Shown here: positions 63,638-64,000 of the stretch, in pieces
Layout: each line of letters opens with the position of its first letter
Position numbering within the stretch: position 1 is the stretch's first letter
Assembly: GCA_023014485.1 (NCBI GenBank)
Contig: JAJOZX010002707.1
Location: 372,501 to 436,500, forward strand
Length of the DNA stretch: 64,000 bases
Origin: Bathynomus jamesi
Taxonomy: Eukaryota; Arthropoda; Malacostraca; Isopoda; Cirolanidae
Reading direction: 5' to 3'
Made by a program: the position numbers and the translations under genes
The notes under the pieces: generated by a model
What the model saw: only the letters and a program-made list of their open reading frames with translations
What the model was told of the DNA's origin: nothing
The model's database searches: none

Positions 63638-64000
63638 TATTTGATGATGGGGGATGGGTAAAGGTATAGGTGCGAAGAGGTTGGGGTGTGAAGGTAGATT
63701 TGAGGTTCGTGAAGGCGAAGAATGGGTCTGGAGTATGGCTGGCTATCTGCCGTTCACCAGAGAAGGAATCGGTCGGCCAGTCGGTCTCCGCGGTGACCGC
63801 GGGGTCGAGTCGGCCGAGCGAGACCGGAGGCGTGGGTCACGGCAGCTTGAAGGTCGTCGTGGGCTTTGATGGTGCGACATTTCTTGATGGGTTTTTGTGT
63901 TCGGGCGATGGGGGGGCGTTTTATTTCCCAAGTTGGCACCTCCCCGCCTGTCTGGGGTCTCACGACGGACTCCAGGTGGCGATAGGGGATGCCAGAAGGA
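63638..64000 (-). other. upstream part of the right-hand LINE
   Basis: Short GC-rich frames are present on both strands but none is recognisable. It is probably 5' UTR or the end of ORF1 of the LINE. Confidence 0.4.

Larger units (their letters stand above)
60001..64000 (-). mobile_element. LINE with endonuclease, RT and RNase H (I/Jockey-like group), 5' end beyond the window
   Basis: Minus-strand order is endonuclease (63637-63009), RT (62836-61402), connection region (61264-60794) and RNase H (60699-60220). An RNase H after the RT points to the I-group of LINEs. The 3' end near 60001 is A-rich on the coding strand. The segment 63640-64000 upstream of the endonuclease contains no recognised domain; ORF1, if any, is outside. 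Frameshifts break the gene. Confidence 0.88.

Overview
The window is a transposon-dense stretch of an animal nuclear genome. No RNA gene, operon or clear host protein gene is visible; nearly every long reading frame belongs to a mobile element. The mix suggests an arthropod: DD41D and DD37E mariners, a Helitron, an Academ-like element, hATs, a MULE remnant, a BEL/Pao retrotransposon, several LINEs and tRNA-derived SINEs, with spliced transposase genes, TATA/TCAGT promoters and many (AT)n, (AG)n and (AC)n tracts. The LINE present in several copies (8.9-12.4, 48.0, 50.7-51.1 and 58.9 kb) resembles LINEs I associate with decapod crustaceans. That taxonomic guess is an inference from memory, not a search.

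Layout. 0-9 kb: a 172-bp direct repeat, a DD41D mariner (2111-3348), a LINE fragment carrying a 231-bp hAT MITE (3720-5585), an inverted pair of mariner remnants (6.8-8.1 kb), and an internally deleted mariner split by another hAT MITE (8.1-8.9 kb). 8.9-12.4 kb: a minus-strand LINE interrupted by a solo LTR. 13.3-15.6 kb and 17.2-24.4 kb: two elements of one unclassified transposase family. The second was split by a complete hAT (18239-23127) with an exact 8-bp target duplication. 24-29.8 kb: SINE, MITEs, mariner pieces and non-coding DNA with microsatellites. 29.9-35.2 kb: an Academ-like transposon with about 170-180-bp TIRs and an ATT duplication, whose gene has an internal tandem duplication and an inversion. 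35.2-37.2 kb: a candidate promoter plus first exon, and an apparently intact DD37E mariner. 37.8-44.4 kb: a short non-autonomous Helitron followed by a 5.5-kb autonomous-type Helitron that is nearly intact. 44.4-50.7 kb: tRNA-like repeat modules, mariner remnants and MITEs, the C-terminal exon of a MULE, an 85-bp minisatellite and a deleted hAT. 50.7-59 kb: a LINE remnant holding a candidate solo LTR, which in turn holds a BEL/Pao element. 59-64 kb: a 5'-truncated CR1/L2-like fragment and a minus-strand LINE with endonuclease, reverse transcriptase and RNase H that runs off the right edge.

The elements do not form a pathway; they form an insertion history. Nesting and target-site duplications give relative ages in several places. 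The frames that remain open are the DD37E transposase and the two Helitron frames. Most other genes carry stops, frameshifts, deletions or inversions.
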